A stretch of 14,889 nucleotides of DNA from assembly GCA_019418025.1 (NCBI GenBank), contig DYCR01000035.1, positions 1 through 14,889 on the forward strand. Direction: 5' to 3'. Position 1 is the first letter of the stretch, and each line of letters begins with the position of its first letter. Shown in pieces: positions 13,505 to 14,889 of the stretch. The notes below the pieces were generated by a model, which saw only the letters and a list, made by a program, of their open reading frames with translations, made no database searches and had not been told where the DNA came from. The DNA is from Clostridiales bacterium (GTDB lineage Bacteria > Bacillota > Clostridia > Oscillospirales > Oscillospiraceae). The position numbers and the translations under genes are program-made.

Positions 13505-14146
13505 CTAAATTAGCTTATGAAATCGCTTCTCAAACAGGGGCACGTACTGGTTGAAGGAGTGAGGCTAGATCTGGTTGTACCAGAGATATGCAAATACCTG
13601 AATGTTACGATTGAGTTTTTCGTCTGTCTGAAAGTCGTATTGGTTCACCAGCCCTCCTTTTAATGTATTGTAATATCACCCCATAGGGGCGTTGTAATAG
13701 GGACATCCAGCCCGACTCACACCTTGCGTAATGGATTGGATGTTTCAACAATTCATGAATTCCAAAGAAGTAAACTGGCTGCCCTGATCAGAATACAAAA
13801 TCAGCTGTGAAGAATCGCATTTACCGGCATGAATTACTTTACTCAATGTACGGATAGCAAGTCCGCTAGTTATGTATTTTCCGTTTTCACTGGCAGCAAC
13901 ACTGCGATCATATAGGTCCATAATTGTGCAATTAAAGCGTATAGTTCCATTTGTCAAAAACAAATAGGTGAAATCTATCCATCAGATTTGATTTTTTGTC
14001 TGACTGAAATTTCTGCTGCGACAGGTTTGGAAAAATATTATGGGCATGTCCTTTTTATAGCCCAGCTTCCAACGCCTACATACACATTGTAATTTCAGAT
14101 TTTGATTCATATATTTATGAATCATTGTCTTTCTGATAAAATTGTT
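13505..14146 (-). pseudogene. IS3-family OrfB transposase with multiple in-frame stops
   Basis: One continuous minus-strand frame shows most of an IS3-family (IS150-group-like) OrfB: IHKYMNQNLKL, FTYLFLTNGT, CTIMDLYDRSVAASENG with a DDE-core Asp, LILYSDQGSQFTS with the second Asp, then AGCPYYNAP and YYNTLKGGLVNQ, and a C-terminus near FEKRFHKLI. Four stops interrupt it: TGA at 13982-13984, TGA at 13745-13747, TGA at 13676-13678 and TAG at 13565-13567. At least three replace residues usually Trp or Arg, consistent with point-mutation decay; the Glu of PMERYYN is also lost. No frameshift is needed. OrfA and the terminal repeats were not found. Long dead. Confidence 0.8.
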
Positions 14147-14224
14147 TCATATTAGGGTCTGCTTTTCAATCCGGATGTAGGTTTGACAGTTGCTAATAAA
14201 AATAGGGGTTCTTTGAAAAATTGA

Positions 14225-14250
14225 CAGCTGCGTCCAAAAGGACGCAGCTG
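14225..14250 (-). terminator. rho-independent terminator of the LPXTG protein gene
   Basis: A perfect 11-bp stem CAGCTGCGTCC/GGACGCAGCTG (14225-14235 with 14240-14250) with a four-base loop. Read on the - strand it is followed by TCAATTTTTC, a good T-tract. It lies 70 bases after the stop of the surface-protein gene. Confidence 0.8.
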
Positions 14251-14319
14251 CAATAAACAATTGTGGTTTTTTAACTAATCAGCAATTCTTATAAACTTTC
14301 ACTAAATAAATACGTAAAA

Positions 14320-14889
14320 TTACTTAACGTGCTTCCGTTTGATATCCATAGCAAGAACCACAAAAACAATACAGGATACCACCATACTCAGCAGCGCATA
14401 ACCAGCCAGTGAAGTGTCACCAGTGTTGGGAAGTTTGTCAGGTTTATCATTTTTTTCAAATGCACCCGTGTCATAGATAAAACCGTTCTTATCAACATCC
14501 TTGTTGGGATGCCAGCCATCGTCTACACCATTTCCGTCCTTATCAACAGGATCACGGCGATGATCTGTATCACCCTTACCATCTCCATCGGTATCGATAG
14601 ACGTATCAGGCTTCCAGATCTTATCGGCATTTCCGCCATCCTTACTGGGCTTCCACGTACCGGTGTTGTCGGTATCCAGATTGATCTCAGGATTCAGATC
14701 CCCGTCGGTGTCGATATTTACGTCGGGCTTGCCGTCTCCATCGGTGTCGATGTTCACATCGGGAATCCCATCACCGTCGATGTCTACGTTGATATGGGGT
14801 GCAGCAGTATCATAGATAAAACCGTCCTTATCAGCATCCTTGTTGGGATGCCAGCCATCGTCTACACCATTTCCGTCCTTATCAACAGG
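14320..14889 (-). CDS. LPXTG-anchored surface protein with acidic calcium-binding-type repeats (partial)
   Basis: The frame is open to the right window edge, so only the last 189 residues are seen and no true start is present. Most of it is Asp/Gly-rich repeat of the DTDGDGKPD / DKDGNGVDD kind, like thrombospondin type-3 or dockerin loops that bind calcium. The C-terminus is a complete sortase signal: LPNTGDTS (LPNTG encoded at 14419-14433), a hydrophobic helix (LLSMVVSCIVFVVLAM) and a basic tail (DIKRKHVK). Sortase would cut between Thr and Gly and link the protein covalently to peptidoglycan. The repeat region is probably a calcium-stiffened stalk that holds an N-terminal functional domain, encoded outside this window, away from the wall. 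A terminator follows. Confidence 0.85.
   Translation of the reverse strand, partial: PVDKDGNGVDDGWHPNKDADKDGFIYDTAAPHINVDIDGDGIPDVNIDTDGDGKPDVNIDTDGDLNPEINLDTDNTGTWKPSKDGGNADKIWKPDTSIDTDGDGKGDTDHRRDPVDKDGNGVDDGWHPNKDVDKNGFIYDTGAFEKNDKPDKLPNTGDTSLAGYALLSMVVSCIVFVVLAMDIKRKHVK
14471..14550 (-). repeat. 80-bp direct repeat, copy near the sorting signal
   Basis: This 80-bp segment recurs at 14810-14889 with only two base differences. The two copies are 339 bases apart (113 codons, in frame) and encode PVDKDGNGVDDGWHPNKD followed by GFIYDT. The window ends exactly at the end of the second copy. Confidence 0.9.
14810..14889 (-). repeat. 80-bp direct repeat, copy at the window edge
   Basis: Near-identical partner of 14471-14550; the differences are T/C and A/G in the GTTCTTATCAACATCC versus GTCCTTATCAGCATCC stretch. 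The repeat may continue beyond the window, so the full unit could be longer than 80 bp. Confidence 0.9.

Noticed and set aside
13505..14146. Selenocysteine or stop-codon recoding in the IS3 OrfB
   Set aside because: The stops fall at ordinary Trp/Arg-type positions, one is TAG, no hairpin follows them, and other genes here use TGA as a normal stop.

Overview
The window looks like chromosomal DNA from a Gram-positive anaerobe of the Clostridia, probably a gut Oscillospiraceae- or Lachnospiraceae-type bacterium. The grounds are a clostridial-type pyruvate phosphate dikinase, an SLH-anchored secreted protein, an LPXTG-sorted surface protein, strong AGGAGG-type ribosome binding sites, and remnants of tnpV, IS66, IS21 and IS3 elements typical of that group. 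The species cannot be named from the sequence alone.

Layout. 1-1390: a secreted LRR protein with an EF-hand loop and two SLH motifs, closed by a strong terminator; the end of an upstream reading frame may overlap its start. 1473-4369: pyruvate phosphate dikinase (ppdK) with its own promoter and terminator, in GC-rich codon usage. 4460-5413: decayed mobile DNA, namely a tnpV 5' fragment fused to an antisense IS66 remnant (internal tnpC piece, frameshifted tnpB, N-terminally truncated tnpA). 5414-5740: nothing recognised. 5742-11822: a more AT-rich metabolic block, all on the + strand: a membrane-embedded alpha/beta hydrolase, a LarA-family nickel-pincer racemase, a CdaR/PucR-type regulator, and a class II glycerate 2-kinase. 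11830-14146: a second graveyard, almost all on the - strand: an IS21 remnant (istB end and istA start) with its middle replaced by an IS481-like fragment and a small membrane-protein fragment, then a CHAP-domain fragment and an IS3 orfB riddled with in-frame stops. 14222-14889: an LPXTG surface protein with acidic repeats on the - strand, cut by the window edge, with its terminator.

The most coherent biology is the larA-cdaR-glycerate kinase block. The racemase keeps all four ligand/catalytic residues at the expected spacing, the kinase keeps its Lys/Arg pair, and the regulator belongs to a family that senses sugar diacids or glycerate. A reasonable but untested reading is a small 2-hydroxyacid pathway: racemise (for example L- to D-glycerate), phosphorylate to 2-phosphoglycerate, and feed glycolysis. 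The membrane hydrolase upstream could supply or release a substrate, but it has its own promoter and terminator, so the link is only proximity. Mobile-element remnants on both sides suggest that the block was acquired or has been rearranged.
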